Positions 37,880 to 47,014 of a stretch of 64,000 nt of DNA are shown here, piece after piece (within the stretch, counting starts at the first letter, position 1; every line of letters begins with the position of its first letter). The notes beneath the pieces were generated by a model. The model made no database searches. It saw only the letters and a program-made list of their open reading frames with translations, and was not told the DNA's origin. This DNA comes from DALYJJ01 sp031969915. Its GTDB lineage: Bacteria > Acidobacteriota > Terriglobia > Bryobacterales > Bryobacteraceae. The stretch is from assembly GCA_031969915.1 (NCBI GenBank), contig DALYJJ010000011.1:5696-69695 (forward strand). The letters run 5' to 3'. The position numbers were made by a program, and so were the translations under genes.

Positions 37880-38389
37880 ATGACCTTCCAGATCGGTGAA
37901 AAGGTTGTGTATCCGAATCACGGAGTCGCAACCATCGAGAACATCAGCACCCGGTCGTTTGGCACCCACGCTGAACGCTTCTACCTCCTTCGCCTCACCG
38001 GAAACAGCATGACGGTGATGGTTCCGTTCTCTCACGTCCAGGACGTCGGTTTGCGCAAGGTGACGCGCAACGGTGAGGTGGCGAAGGTTCTCCTCTATTT
38101 GGGGGAGGGCAGGTGCAAGCGCTGCCAGGATTGGAAGGACCGGTTCAAGGAGAACTCGGAGAAGATGCGTGGCGGGAGTCTGCTCGAGATCGCCGAGGTC
38201 TTCAAGATGCTTGTGATCCAGCAGAACGGGAAGCCGCTGTCGTTCCGGGAGAAGAAGATGCTTGACCGGGCGCGGCAGATGCTGATCTCGGAAATTTCGA
38301 TTTCCCGCGGTTTGAGCGAATTGCAGGCGGTTGAGTTGCTTCAGAAGACGCTGTCGAAGGCCTCTCTGGCGCTGCCCCAAGCGCTGTAG
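37880..38389 (+). CDS. CarD-like transcription regulator
   Basis: Start ATG 37880 follows AGAGGT by six bases. The 169-residue protein opens with the CarD N-terminal Tudor-like fold, MTFQIGEKVVYPNHGVATIE, then FYLLRLTGNSMTVMVPFSHV. A helical C-terminal domain (GSLLEIAEVFKMLVIQQNGK, SFREKKMLDRARQMLISEIS) is the CarD DNA-interacting part. CarD binds the RNA polymerase beta subunit and stabilises open complexes. It appears to be a single-gene unit with its own promoter and hairpin terminator. Confidence 0.9.
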   Translation: MTFQIGEKVVYPNHGVATIENISTRSFGTHAERFYLLRLTGNSMTVMVPFSHVQDVGLRKVTRNGEVAKVLLYLGEGRCKRCQDWKDRFKENSEKMRGGSLLEIAEVFKMLVIQQNGKPLSFREKKMLDRARQMLISEISISRGLSELQAVELLQKTLSKASLALPQAL

Positions 38390-38409
38390 ATTTCTCCCTG
38401 GGTGGCGGG

Positions 38410-38440
38410 GCGGCCCCGGTAGGCGAGGGGCCGCTCTGTT
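38410..38440 (+). terminator. Hairpin terminator after the CarD-like gene
   Basis: GCGGCCCC (38410-38417) and GGGGCCGC (38427-38434) pair perfectly around a nine-base loop, followed by TCTGTT. The stem starts 21 bp after the stop of the CarD-like gene. Confidence 0.6.
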
Positions 38441-38460
38441 ACCATGACGGTTGGGCCGTA

Positions 38461-38724
38461 ATGTTATCCCTGGGGCGCAAATTCCTTTCGCATGTGGTTC
38501 CGGCCGTCGTTCGGCCGTTGCGGGTGATCTGGAACCAGATCATCGGATTCTTCTTTGCTGTCTTCGCCGTGCTCCTCTCCTTCAACTGCTACCGGAGTTT
38601 CCGCGCCCTGGATGGCCAGGGCGAGAGCGTGGCCCGCGTGATTCTGACGGGTGTGTTCGGCGCCGTGATGGCCGCTTACGCCATCCACTCCTTCCTAAGA
38701 GCCCGCAAAATCTCCCGCTCCTAA
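38461..38724 (+). CDS. Small membrane protein
   Basis: The 87-residue protein has two hydrophobic segments (VIWNQIIGFFFAVFAVLLSF and ARVILTGVFGAVMAAYAIHS) flanked by basic residues, so it should span the inner membrane twice with positive ends inside. I do not recognise a family. It ends eight bases before a long perfect inverted repeat that separates it from the convergent recX gene. Confidence 0.68.
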   Translation: MLSLGRKFLSHVVPAVVRPLRVIWNQIIGFFFAVFAVLLSFNCYRSFRALDGQGESVARVILTGVFGAVMAAYAIHSFLRARKISRS

Positions 38725-38731
38725 AGCCGAA

Positions 38732-38809
38732 AAACCGGGGACGGACGAGACGTTCCCCTTATAGTTTGTCGCAGTTCTATAAGGGGAACGTCTCGTCCGT
38801 CCCCGGTTT
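38732..38809. repeat. Perfect 32-bp inverted repeat with 14-nt loop
   Basis: The left arm 38732-38763 is the exact reverse complement of the right arm 38778-38809; the loop is 38764-38777. The arms start AAACCGGGG and end CCCCTTATA. The element lies between convergent genes, and its right arm provides two bases of the recX stop codon. It can act as a bidirectional terminator, but the length and perfection also fit a REP-like or miniature mobile element. Confidence 0.9.
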
Positions 38810-39314
38810 AATCTTCTTCGAAGGTGGCGGAGGTGTGGCGGCCGAGGACTTTGGCTGAGGCGCTGCCGCTGAAGCCGGCGTAGCGCAGGCGGCGGTAGAC
38901 GGAGGCCAGCTTCTTTTCGTCGGCCAGCAACTCGGTCAGATTCGCGCCGCGGTACTTGCGGGCCAGGAACGCCTCCACCAGCGCCACCTCGTCAGAATCA
39001 GCGAACGTCTTGGCCACGGCCTGCTCGGCGATCCCGGCCGACACGCGCCGCTGGCGAAGATCGCGCATCACGCGCTGCTTGCCGAACCCTTGGTTGTTGA
39101 GCCGGGCGTTGGCGTACGTCTCGGCGAAAGCACGGTCGTCGAGGTAGCCGTACTCCTTGAGTTGCGCGAGCACGGCGTCAACGGCCTCCTTCCTCTCCGC
39201 CTTGCTCCGCAGCTTCTCGCGCAACTGCCCGGCGGAAAGCGCCCGCCCGCCGAGGAGCCGTAGCGCATACTCCTTGAGCGCGGCCTCGTCGAGCAACTTG
39301 GGCTTGCGCAACAT
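38808..39314 (-). CDS. recX: RecX family regulatory protein
   Basis: Start ATG 39314 is chosen over the longer frame because a TACAAT box lies just eight bases upstream. The 168-residue helical protein begins with ALKEYALRLLGGRALSAGQL and carries the RecX repeats: REKLRSKAERKEAVDAVLAQ, YGYLDDRAFAETYANARLNN and GFGKQRVMRDLRQR. RecX binds RecA filaments and limits recombination. No recA gene lies in the window. Its stop codon overlaps the right arm of the long inverted repeat. Confidence 0.87.
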   Translation of the reverse strand: MLRKPKLLDEAALKEYALRLLGGRALSAGQLREKLRSKAERKEAVDAVLAQLKEYGYLDDRAFAETYANARLNNQGFGKQRVMRDLRQRRVSAGIAEQAVAKTFADSDEVALVEAFLARKYRGANLTELLADEKKLASVYRRLRYAGFSGSASAKVLGRHTSATFEED

Positions 39315-39322
39315 CGACGGTG

Positions 39323-39342
39323 ATTGTAGCAGCGTTGGAGTA
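39323..39342. promoter_or_regulatory. Divergent -10 boxes for recX and the YtxH-like gene
   Basis: On the minus strand TACAAT (39328-39323) ends eight bases before ATG 39314 of recX, suggesting a leaderless or nearly leaderless transcript. On the plus strand TACACT (39337-39342) precedes the YtxH-like gene, which has AAGGAG five bases before ATG 39367. Confidence 0.4.
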
Positions 39343-39366
39343 CACTGGAGGCAGCAAGGAGCACCT

Positions 39367-39684
39367 ATGGACGAAGACAAGAAGATCTCTTATTTCCTGC
39401 TGGGCCTCGGCGTCGGCGTGGCCGCCGGCCTGCTGCTGGCGCCGAAGTCGGGAGAGGAGACCCGCCAACTGCTGCGTAGCAAGGCGGACGAGGGCGCCGA
39501 TTACCTGAAGCGCCGCTCCGGCGAACTCAAGGACCAGGCGGGCGACCTGCTGGAGCGCGGCAAGACCGCGGTGCAGCGCCAGAAGGACCAGTTGAGCGCC
39601 GCCATCGACGCCGGCAAACAGGCGTATCGCGACACCGTCAGCGGCCGCGCCGACGAGACCGACCCCGCCAACGCGGGCGTGTAG
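39367..39684 (+). CDS. YtxH-like membrane-anchored protein
   Basis: ATG 39367 with AAGGAG upstream gives 105 residues. A single N-terminal membrane segment (YFLLGLGVGVAAGLLLAPKS) with GxGxGxxxGxLxAP is the YtxH signature, then a charged amphipathic helix (GADYLKRRSGELKDQAGDLL). Members are stress-associated cell-envelope proteins of unclear function. The following gene, 28 bp downstream, is another small membrane protein with a long helix, and the two are likely co-expressed. Confidence 0.85.
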   Translation: MDEDKKISYFLLGLGVGVAAGLLLAPKSGEETRQLLRSKADEGADYLKRRSGELKDQAGDLLERGKTAVQRQKDQLSAAIDAGKQAYRDTVSGRADETDPANAGV

Positions 39685-39712
39685 GTTCCCGGAAGAGGCT
39701 CGCAGAGAAACG

Positions 39713-40219
39713 ATGACACCGGAAGGACTGGTTGCCGTGATGGCCGGCGCGGTAGTAGTTTCGGCGCTGGCCCTGGTTTTGCAGTTGTTGATTCTCTACG
39801 GGCTCTACCGCTCCACGCAGGCCACGCAGGCGCGGGTGAATGAGATGATGCCCCGCGTCGCGCAACTGATCGAATCGGCCGAAAGCGCGCTCTCGCAAGG
39901 CCGCCAGCAGATCGGCGACGTGACCGTGAAAGCGAATGAAGTGCTGACTCTGGCGCGCACGCAACTGGATCGCGTCGATAGCTCGCTGGGCGAAGTTCTG
40001 TTCAAGCTGAAGGCGCAGTTGGAACGGGCCGAGGTGATGCTCGACGATTCGCTGACCCGGGTCCACCAGACCGTCACCACCGTCCACACGGGCGTGATGA
40101 AACCCCTGCGCGAAGTAAGCGGAGTGGCCGCGGGCGTGCGGGCTGCGCTGCATCACCTGAGCCGGGGCGGCAAGCCCGCGCCCAATCAGGCGACGCACGA
40201 CGAAGAGATGTTCATTTGA
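39713..40219 (+). CDS. Small membrane protein with long helix (DUF948-like)
   Basis: The 168-residue protein has one N-terminal membrane helix (GAVVVSALALVLQLLILYGL) and then long helices with heptad-like spacing (ARVNEMMPRVAQLIESAESA, QLDRVDSSLGEVLFKLKAQL). It resembles DUF948-type membrane proteins found next to YtxH genes. It overlaps the following M1-like peptidase gene by four bases (TTGA), which suggests coupling. Confidence 0.75.
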   Translation: MTPEGLVAVMAGAVVVSALALVLQLLILYGLYRSTQATQARVNEMMPRVAQLIESAESALSQGRQQIGDVTVKANEVLTLARTQLDRVDSSLGEVLFKLKAQLERAEVMLDDSLTRVHQTVTTVHTGVMKPLREVSGVAAGVRAALHHLSRGGKPAPNQATHDEEMFI

Positions 40220-42630
40220 GGCTGGCGGCCGCGCTCCTGATGTTCGCAGCCGCCGCGCAGGCGGCGGGAACGGCGGCCGATCTGGCGGCCACGATCCGCG
40301 CCAACCGCCTGGACCCCGACGAGTGCTATCGCGTCCGCGACCTGGTCGTCACCCGGGAAGATGCGCGCATCTACCTCACCGACGGCTACCTGACCTTCGC
40401 CCGCCCCGCCTCCGGCGCCCATATCTACGCCGTGTTTTCCGCCGAGGTGGAAGGCGGCGACGCCGAAATCCTGCTCATGCCGCCCGACCGCAGCGAGCGC
40501 CTCTCGCTCGCCTCCTTCACCAAGTCGCCGGCCCTCAATGAGCACTTCCGCGACGCACTCTTCGTCTTCACCGACGACACCTACCGGGAGATGATGGACG
40601 CGATCGCCAAAGCCGAAGCCCGCAAGAGCCCGGAGATGGGCGCCGCTCTGGCCCGCCAGTGGAACGACGCGCTGGGCAACATCTCACTCAGTTTCTCCCC
40701 GCGCCTGGTGCAGGACCTGCTCGATCCCGAACGCGCCACCCGCGGCTTCTTTTTTGGCACCTTCACCGGCGTGACGGTGGGTAACTTCGACCTGATGATC
40801 GATCCCCGAGCCCGCGTGCAGGTGACCCTGGGCCGCCTGACGCGCCGGGACGAAGTGGCGTACTACGACGTGTGGTGTCACTTCACCGGCCGTTCCTGGC
40901 GTCAGGGAAAGCGGGCGCCCGCCACCCAGGAACTGGCCCTGTCCGATTACCGTATCGACTCGACACTCGGAACCGGTTTGCGGCTCAGTTCCGTCACCAA
41001 GGTGCGGGCCACGCCGGCTCGCCCGCTGGCCACTCTCGGCTTTGAGATCGCGCACCAGATGCGCGTCACGGCCGCCACCGTGAATGGCCGGCCGGCGGAG
41101 GTCTACCAACGCGAGAGCCTGCGGGCGGAGTTGCTCCGGGGCGGCGTGAGCACGGTCTTTCTGGTGATCCCGCCGCAGCCCCTCGCCGCGGGGCAGGCCG
41201 TGGAGGTCGAGTTGCAGCACGAAGGCGAAGTCGTGATTCCGGCCGGCAACGGCGTCTACTNNNNNNNNNNCCCAGATTGAAGCCGGCCAGGCGGACGGGG
41301 TTGCTCGTCTTGCGGCGCCTGGTACCCCAACCGCGAACTGCAGTTCGCCAACTACGACCTTACGTTCCGCCACCCCAAGGCCCTCACCCTGGTCTCCACC
41401 GGCGACCTTGTTGAGGAGCGCGTTGAAGGCGAGACCAAGGTGGTGCGCCGCAAGACGAGCAACCCCGTCCGCCTGGCCGGCTTCAATCTGGGCGACTACC
41501 AGAGCGTCACCGCCTCCGCCGGCGGCTACACGGTGGAGGTCTACGCCAATCGCCGCGTCGAGGCCGCGCTACAGCCGCGCGCGCCGCTGTTGATTTCTCC
41601 ACCGCCGCCCCTCTGGCCGCGCACGCAGCGCCGCCCGCAGGAAATCGTCGCGCTACCGCCGCCGCCCGCGCCCAACCCCGCCGCGCGCCTGGAACAACTG
41701 GCCGCCGAGATCGCCGATTCGATGGACTTCTTCGCCGCGCGCTTCGGACCGGCGCCCATGAAACGCCTCACCGTCTCGCCGATCCCGGGCAAGTTCGGCC
41801 AGGGCTTTCCCGGCTTGATCTATCTCTCGACGCTCTCCTACATCGACCCCCGCTACCGTCCCATCCAGAGCGCCCAGCAGACCTTCTTCTCCGAGTTGCT
41901 GCACGAGCACGAGGTCTCGCATCAATGGTGGGGCAACGTGGTCACCGCCGATGGGTACCAGGACTCGTGGCTGATGGAAGCGCTCGCCAACTACAGCTCC
42001 ATTTTGTATCTCGAAAAGAAGCGCGGCCCGCGCGCCGTGGACCAGGTCCTCGCCGGTTTCCGGGATCACCTGGTGGCGAAGGACGAGGCGGGGCGGACGC
42101 TCGAATCCGCGGGACCGATCACCTGGGGACTGCGGCTCGATAGCTCCAACACTCCGCTCGCCTGGCAGGTGATCACCTACGAGAAGGGCGCCTGGATTAT
42201 TCACATGCTGCGGCAGCGGCTCGGCGACGCGGCCTTCCAGAAGATGCTCTTCGAGCTGGTGCAACGCTACCGGCTCCAATCGATCACCACCCCGGAGTTC
42301 CAGAAGCTGGCCGCGTCGTTTTTGCCGCCCAAGTCGGTGGACCCGGATCTGGAGGCGTTCTTCGACTCCTGGGTGTACGGAACGGGCGTGCCGGAGTTGA
42401 AACTGAATCAGGTGGTGAAAGGCAAGGCGCCGGCCGTAACGCTGCAACTGTCCGTGACGCAAACCGAGGTCGGCGAGAGCTTCTCCGCCTTGGTTCCGGT
42501 GGAGATCCAGTCGGCGAAAGGCAAGCGCACGGTATGGCTGGTGAGCGGCGACGAACCGGTGAGCGTCAAGCTGCCGGCCGCGCCGCTTCGCGTGCAGTTA
42601 GACCCGGCGCACGCGGTACTGCGCCGGTAG
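40216..42630 (+). CDS. M1-like zinc metallopeptidase, disrupted by scaffold gap and artefact
   Basis: A TTG at 40216 (overlap TTGA) begins a signal peptide (RLAAALLMFAAAAQ) and a beta-rich N-terminal domain. The catalytic domain has HEVSHQWWGN, giving the HExxH zinc site, and the downstream glutamate in DSWLMEALANYSS. C-terminal WVYGTGVPELKLN matches the M1-type ending. Positions 41261-41318 hold ten N and a 48-bp sequence copied in reverse orientation from 41445-41492, which introduces a stop. The coding parts on both sides (ending PAGNGVY and resuming WYPNRELQFANYDLTF) fit one about 790-residue protein, so the gene is probably intact in the organism. Confidence 0.86.
41261..41270. other. 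Scaffold gap (ten N) inside the M1-like gene
   Basis: Ten N bases interrupt the N-terminal domain immediately before a 48-bp inverted copy of downstream sequence. Together they mark a badly closed assembly gap. Confidence 0.95.
41271..41318. repeat. 48-bp inverted copy of 41445-41492, probable assembly artefact
   Basis: Every base of 41271-41318 is the reverse complement of 41445-41492 within the same gene. The copy adjoins the N run and brings in an in-frame TGA at 41278. Exactness and position argue for a scaffolding error rather than a biological inversion. Confidence 0.85.
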
Positions 42631-42644
42631 CGCGGCGGGGCAAT

Positions 42645-44135
42645 CTATCGCGCCGCCAGCGCGTTCTTCAGAAACGCATCGACATCCGCGCGGAACCGCG
42701 CCAGTTGCCTGGTGTCGATGTAGTACATGTGCCCGGCCTCGTAGTAGTGCACGCGGATGTTCTCCCGCTGCTGCGGCTTCAGGCTCATGTGGGCCAGGGT
42801 GTATTCAGCGGCGAAATGCGGTGTGGCCAGATCGAAGTAGCCCGCGCCCACATACACCTTCATGAACGGGTTCCTGGCCAGTGCGCCGCGGAGCGCGTCG
42901 CTCGTGTCGGCGTACCCGTTGTTGACGCCGAAGTCCCAGGGCGACGTGATGCCGCCGCCGAGGATGTGATACTCCAGGTCGCTCGTGTACTTCAGATCGG
43001 CGCGCACGTACTGATTCAGCGCGGCGGTGTAGGGGGGACGGATGGCCGTCATGCTCGGGTCGAACTCGGCTCGCTCTCCGGAGGAAGTGGCGTCGATGCC
43101 CGTGAAGCGGCTGTCCAGGCGGCCCACGGTGAGTTTTCGCCCGCGCAGCAGTTCCTTGCAGAACGCCGGCTGGTCGACGCGCAGGTCGGCGTTGTCGATG
43201 AACGTCTCGCTCAAGCCGGTCAGGCGCGCGAGCTTTTCGATGGCCGCTTTGCGCTCCACGGCGGTGAGCCGGTCGCCCTTCGCCAGCGCCTGTGCATAGC
43301 CGGAGAGCGCGAAGGCTTCCGATTCCGCCACCGCCTTTTTCAGATCGCCCTGTAGGTCCGCGGGCAGTTTCTTGTGGTGCCACGCAGTGGCCGTGTAGGT
43401 GGGGAGGAAGAGCTGATAGGGAAGATCGTTGCCGCGCGCGAAGCGTGCGGTCTGGAAATTGAGAATCGTCGAAACCAGCAGCACGCCGTTCAACGCGATG
43501 CCTTTGTCTACCAGGTACCCCGAAAGACCCGCGGCGCGCGTCGTCCCATAGCTTTCGCCCACTAGGAACAGCGGCGAGGCGAACCGGCTGTTGCGGGCGA
43601 GATACAGCCGGATGAACTCGCCTACCGATTGAATGTCGCCCTGCAGCCCGAAGAACCGGCGTGCCTGATCGGGTTTCACCGCGCGGCTGTAGCCGGTGCC
43701 CACGGGGTCGATGAAAACGAGATCGGTCTGATCGAGCCAGGTAGCTTCGTTGTCCACAAGCTGGTACGGCGGAGGCGGCATCGCCCCGTCGTCCTGCATC
43801 TTTACGCGTTTCGGCCCGATCACGCCGAGGTGCAGCCAAACCGACGAAGATCCGGGGCCGCCGTTGAAGCTGAACATCAGCGGGCGGGGCGGAGCGCTGG
43901 GCTCGCGGTCCGCCACGTAGGCGATGTAGAACATCTGCGCTTCGATCTCGCCGTTGGCGTCGCGAAGCGGCATGCGGCCCGCGGTCACGGTGTACTCGAG
44001 AGCGCGGCCCTTGAGCGCGATCTTGTGGCGGGTGATCGAAGCGGTCTCTTCGACGGCCGCCGGCGCGGCCGGTGGTTTCGCGGGCGCGGCCGCGGGCGCC
44101 TGGAATAGCTGCAGGGCGAGCAGAGGAACGAGCAT
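42645..44135 (-). CDS. S10-family serine carboxypeptidase-like protein
   Basis: The 496-residue protein begins with a hydrophobic MLVPLLALQLFQ segment and a proline/alanine-rich linker, then LMFSFNGGPGSSSVWLHLGV, the oxyanion-hole signature of S10 peptidases. The nucleophile is in FLVGESYGTTR (about residue 195), an Asp candidate in VGAGYFDLATP and the His in YYEAGHMYYID. It is likely exported and removes C-terminal residues from peptides. It is convergent with the M1-like gene (14 bp apart), so exo- and endo-acting exported peptidases sit together. Confidence 0.9.
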   Translation of the reverse strand: MLVPLLALQLFQAPAAAPAKPPAAPAAVEETASITRHKIALKGRALEYTVTAGRMPLRDANGEIEAQMFYIAYVADREPSAPPRPLMFSFNGGPGSSSVWLHLGVIGPKRVKMQDDGAMPPPPYQLVDNEATWLDQTDLVFIDPVGTGYSRAVKPDQARRFFGLQGDIQSVGEFIRLYLARNSRFASPLFLVGESYGTTRAAGLSGYLVDKGIALNGVLLVSTILNFQTARFARGNDLPYQLFLPTYTATAWHHKKLPADLQGDLKKAVAESEAFALSGYAQALAKGDRLTAVERKAAIEKLARLTGLSETFIDNADLRVDQPAFCKELLRGRKLTVGRLDSRFTGIDATSSGERAEFDPSMTAIRPPYTAALNQYVRADLKYTSDLEYHILGGGITSPWDFGVNNGYADTSDALRGALARNPFMKVYVGAGYFDLATPHFAAEYTLAHMSLKPQQRENIRVHYYEAGHMYYIDTRQLARFRADVDAFLKNALAAR

Positions 44136-44186
44136 TTTTTCATTCGACCACGAAACATCCGGCTACTTGAACCGTATTGCACTCAC

Positions 44187-46640
44187 ATGGCCACCCTTTT
44201 GGGCGAACTGCGTTACGCGCTCCGCACGCTGCGGCGGACTCCGTCCTTCACGCTGATCGCGATCCTCTGCCTGGCGCTGGGGATCGGCGCCACCAGCGGG
44301 ATCTTCACCGTCGTGCACGCGGTGGTGCTCAAACCGCTGCCCTACGCGGAGCCGGAAAAGCTGGTGCGCCTCTACTCGGAGTTCACCAACTTTCCCGGCG
44401 GCGGCCTGCGCCGGTTCCCAATCTCCTCTGCCGAATACCTCGATCTGCGGCGCGAACTCAAAAGCTGGCAGTCGCTCGACGCCTGGATCGTCACGGGCGC
44501 GAACATCGCGGGCGCCGGCGAACCGGTGCGCGTGACGGGGGCGGGAATCACCGGAACGCTGATGTCCTCGCTCGGGGTTCCGGCGGTTCACGGGCGGATC
44601 ATCGCCCCCGCCGACGACCAGCCGGGTGTCAACCGCACAGCCGTGATCTCGCGTGGCCTGTGGCAGCGGCTCTTCGGCGGCGATCCCAGCGCGGTGGGCC
44701 GGACCGTGCAGGTGAACGGCGCAGCGGCCACCATCGTCGGCGTCATGCCCGACGGCTTTTCCTTCCCACCCGGCGCGGCGGACCCGCCCGAGTTGTGGAT
44801 TCCGCTCCAATTCGACCCGGCGCGCCCCGGCTCCCGGTCTTCGCACAACTTCTCCGTGACCGGCCGGCTTGCGCCCGGCGTTTCCTTCGAACAGGCCCGC
44901 CAGGAGCTCGCGCGCTACCTGGAGCAGGAAGGCCGCAACACCACGCCCAACTATCACAACTTCGACCCGAAGAACCACCCTCTGGTCGCTTACGAGTTGC
45001 ATGGCGAGGTGGTGGGCGCGGTGCGCCCGGCCTTGCTCATGATGCTGGGCGCCGTGGGCTTCGTGCTCCTGATCGCCTGCTTCAACGTGGCCAACCTGCT
45101 GCTGGCGCGCGCGGAATCGCGGCAGCGCGAAGTGGCCGTGCGGCGCGCGCTCGGAGCGAACCTGGGTGTCCTGGTCCGTCAGTATTTGTTGGAGGGTCTG
45201 CTGCTCTCGCTCGCCGGCGCCGTGCTGGGCGTGGGGATCGCCTGGGGCGGGCTCCGCCTGGTGATGGCGTCCGGCTACACCGGCATTCCGCGCATGACCG
45301 AGATCTCGCTCGACCCGCGCGTGCTGCTCTTCACGCTGGCCGTCTCCGTCGCCACCACGCTCCTGTTCGGCCTCGCGCCGCTCGCGCAACTGCGTATGAA
45401 GGCCAGTGTCGAGGCGCTGCGAGCGGCGAGCGGGCGCTCGACTGCTTCGGTGGAATCGGGGCGCATCCGCCAGGTGCTGGTGGTGGCGGAACTGGCGCTC
45501 GCGCTGGTCCTGCTCATCGGCGGCGGCCTGATGGTGCGCGCCTTCTGGAAATTGCAGGCCGTGAATGTGGGCGTGGACGCGCGGAATCTGCTCACTCTCC
45601 GCGTCGCGCTGCCGCAGGCCACCTATCGCGACAACGAGGCGGTGACGCAGTTCTGGCTGCGGCTACGCGAGTCCGCGGCGCGGTTGCCCGGCGTGGTGGA
45701 GGTCACCGTCGCCACCGGCGTCCCGCCGGCACGGCAGCTCAACGCGAACGACACCGAATTCGAAGGCTTCGTCCCGCGGCCCGGGGGCCCCATGCAGAAC
45801 GTCGATTACTGGACCACAACGGGGGCGCGCTACTTCGAGACCATGAAGATCCAACTCGTGGAGGGCCGCTTCTTCGACGAACGCGACGGCAAGACCGGAG
45901 CGCCCTCATTGATCGTGAACCAGACGCTTGCCCAGACGTACTGGCCGGGCCAAAGCGCCATCGGCCGGCGTGTCCGTCCCGGCTTCACGGACCCCTGGCG
46001 AACGGTGGTCGGCGTGGTCGCCGATGTGAAGAACGCCGGCTCCGACCGCCCCACCGGCACCGAACTCTACTTCCCGATCGAGCAAGGGCCGGGCGCCCTG
46101 CGGCTGGGTTACCTCGTAGTGCGCGCGGCGGGCGACCCCAGCGCCCTGATCCGGCCGATTCGCGCCGCGGTGTCGGAGATCAACCCGTCCGTGCCGCTCT
46201 CGCAGATCCGGATGCTCGACGACGTGATCGCCGCCGACCGTGCCCGTCCCCGCTTCCTCACCCTTCTGCTCACACTCTTCTCAGCGATCGCGCTGGCCCT
46301 GGCGGCGATCGGAATCTACGGCGTGATCTCGTACTCGGTGGCCCAGCGTACGAACGAATTCGGCGTGCGCATGGCCATTGGCGCCGAGCCCTCCGACGTG
46401 CTTCGGCTGGTGATGCGCCAGGGCCTGGCGCTCGCCGCCGTTGGAGCCGGCGCCGGCGCGGCGGGCGCAGCCGGGCTGACACGGTTTCTGAAGAACCTGT
46501 TGTTCGGCATCGACGCCCTGGATCCGCTGACTTTTGCCGCCATGGCCGCGCTGCTGGCCGCGGTGATGCTGGCCGCGTGCTGGCTGCCGGCGCGGCGGGC
46601 GACGCGCGTCGACCCGATCGTCGCGCTGCGGTATGAATAG
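44187..46640 (+). CDS. Acidobacterial duplicated orphan permease (ADOP), MacB/FtsX-like
   Basis: The 817-residue protein begins ELRYALRTLRRTPSFTLIAI, the stereotyped start of ADOP proteins, followed by a membrane helix and GIFTVVHAVVLKPLPY. A MacB periplasmic core domain, an FtsX domain (FVLLIACFNVANLLLARAES, REVAVRRALGANL) and then a second MacB core plus FtsX unit follow, ending FAAMAALLAAVMLAACWLPA and RATRVDPIVALRYE. ADOPs lack a fused ATPase; no ABC ATPase gene is adjacent, which is usual for this family. Export of an unknown substrate or lipoprotein-type function is assumed from MacB and LolCDE relatives. Confidence 0.93.
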   Translation: MATLLGELRYALRTLRRTPSFTLIAILCLALGIGATSGIFTVVHAVVLKPLPYAEPEKLVRLYSEFTNFPGGGLRRFPISSAEYLDLRRELKSWQSLDAWIVTGANIAGAGEPVRVTGAGITGTLMSSLGVPAVHGRIIAPADDQPGVNRTAVISRGLWQRLFGGDPSAVGRTVQVNGAAATIVGVMPDGFSFPPGAADPPELWIPLQFDPARPGSRSSHNFSVTGRLAPGVSFEQARQELARYLEQEGRNTTPNYHNFDPKNHPLVAYELHGEVVGAVRPALLMMLGAVGFVLLIACFNVANLLLARAESRQREVAVRRALGANLGVLVRQYLLEGLLLSLAGAVLGVGIAWGGLRLVMASGYTGIPRMTEISLDPRVLLFTLAVSVATTLLFGLAPLAQLRMKASVEALRAASGRSTASVESGRIRQVLVVAELALALVLLIGGGLMVRAFWKLQAVNVGVDARNLLTLRVALPQATYRDNEAVTQFWLRLRESAARLPGVVEVTVATGVPPARQLNANDTEFEGFVPRPGGPMQNVDYWTTTGARYFETMKIQLVEGRFFDERDGKTGAPSLIVNQTLAQTYWPGQSAIGRRVRPGFTDPWRTVVGVVADVKNAGSDRPTGTELYFPIEQGPGALRLGYLVVRAAGDPSALIRPIRAAVSEINPSVPLSQIRMLDDVIAADRARPRFLTLLLTLFSAIALALAAIGIYGVISYSVAQRTNEFGVRMAIGAEPSDVLRLVMRQGLALAAVGAGAGAAGAAGLTRFLKNLLFGIDALDPLTFAAMAALLAAVMLAACWLPARRATRVDPIVALRYE

Positions 46641-46643
46641 CAT

Positions 46644-46985
46644 GTGAGCGGATTTCTCGATTTCGTGCACGAGCGGCTGGCGCCCCTGGGCGAGATCACG
46701 TCGCGCAAGATGTTCGGCGGCCATTGCGTCTACTGCGACGGCATGGCCTTCGCGCTCATCGCCAACGATGTGCTCTATCTCAAGGCGGACAAGGAAAACC
46801 GGGCCGAGTTCGAAGCGGCGGGCCTGGAGGCCTTCAAACCCTTTGACGACCAGGACACGGTGATGTCCTACTACCTGGCGCCGCCCGATTTCTACGACAA
46901 CGACGAGGCGCTGCACAAATGGGGCGGCGCGGCTGTGGCGGCGGCACGCCGGGCGAGGGCCAGGAAGAAGCCGAAGAAGCGATAG
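46644..46985 (+). CDS. TfoX/Sxy N-terminal domain protein
   Basis: Start GTG 46644 gives 113 residues. GEITSRKMFGGHCVYCDGMA and FALIANDVLYLKADKENR match the TfoX N-terminal domain, and YYLAPPDFYDNDEALHKWGG the end. The C-terminus is lysine/arginine-rich (RRARARKKPKKR). In Gammaproteobacteria, TfoX/Sxy co-activates competence genes with CRP, but stand-alone N-terminal copies are widespread and poorly defined. It starts three bases after the ADOP stop, so it may be co-transcribed. Confidence 0.87.
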   Translation: MSGFLDFVHERLAPLGEITSRKMFGGHCVYCDGMAFALIANDVLYLKADKENRAEFEAAGLEAFKPFDDQDTVMSYYLAPPDFYDNDEALHKWGGAAVAAARRARARKKPKKR

Positions 46986-47014
46986 GCTGACCCTCCGCGG
47001 CGCGCCGCCCTCGC

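Noticed and set aside
46997..47008. 12-base palindrome GCGGCGCGCCGC between TfoX and the ECF operon end
   Set aside because: Short GC palindromes are common by chance at this base composition and no T tract follows.
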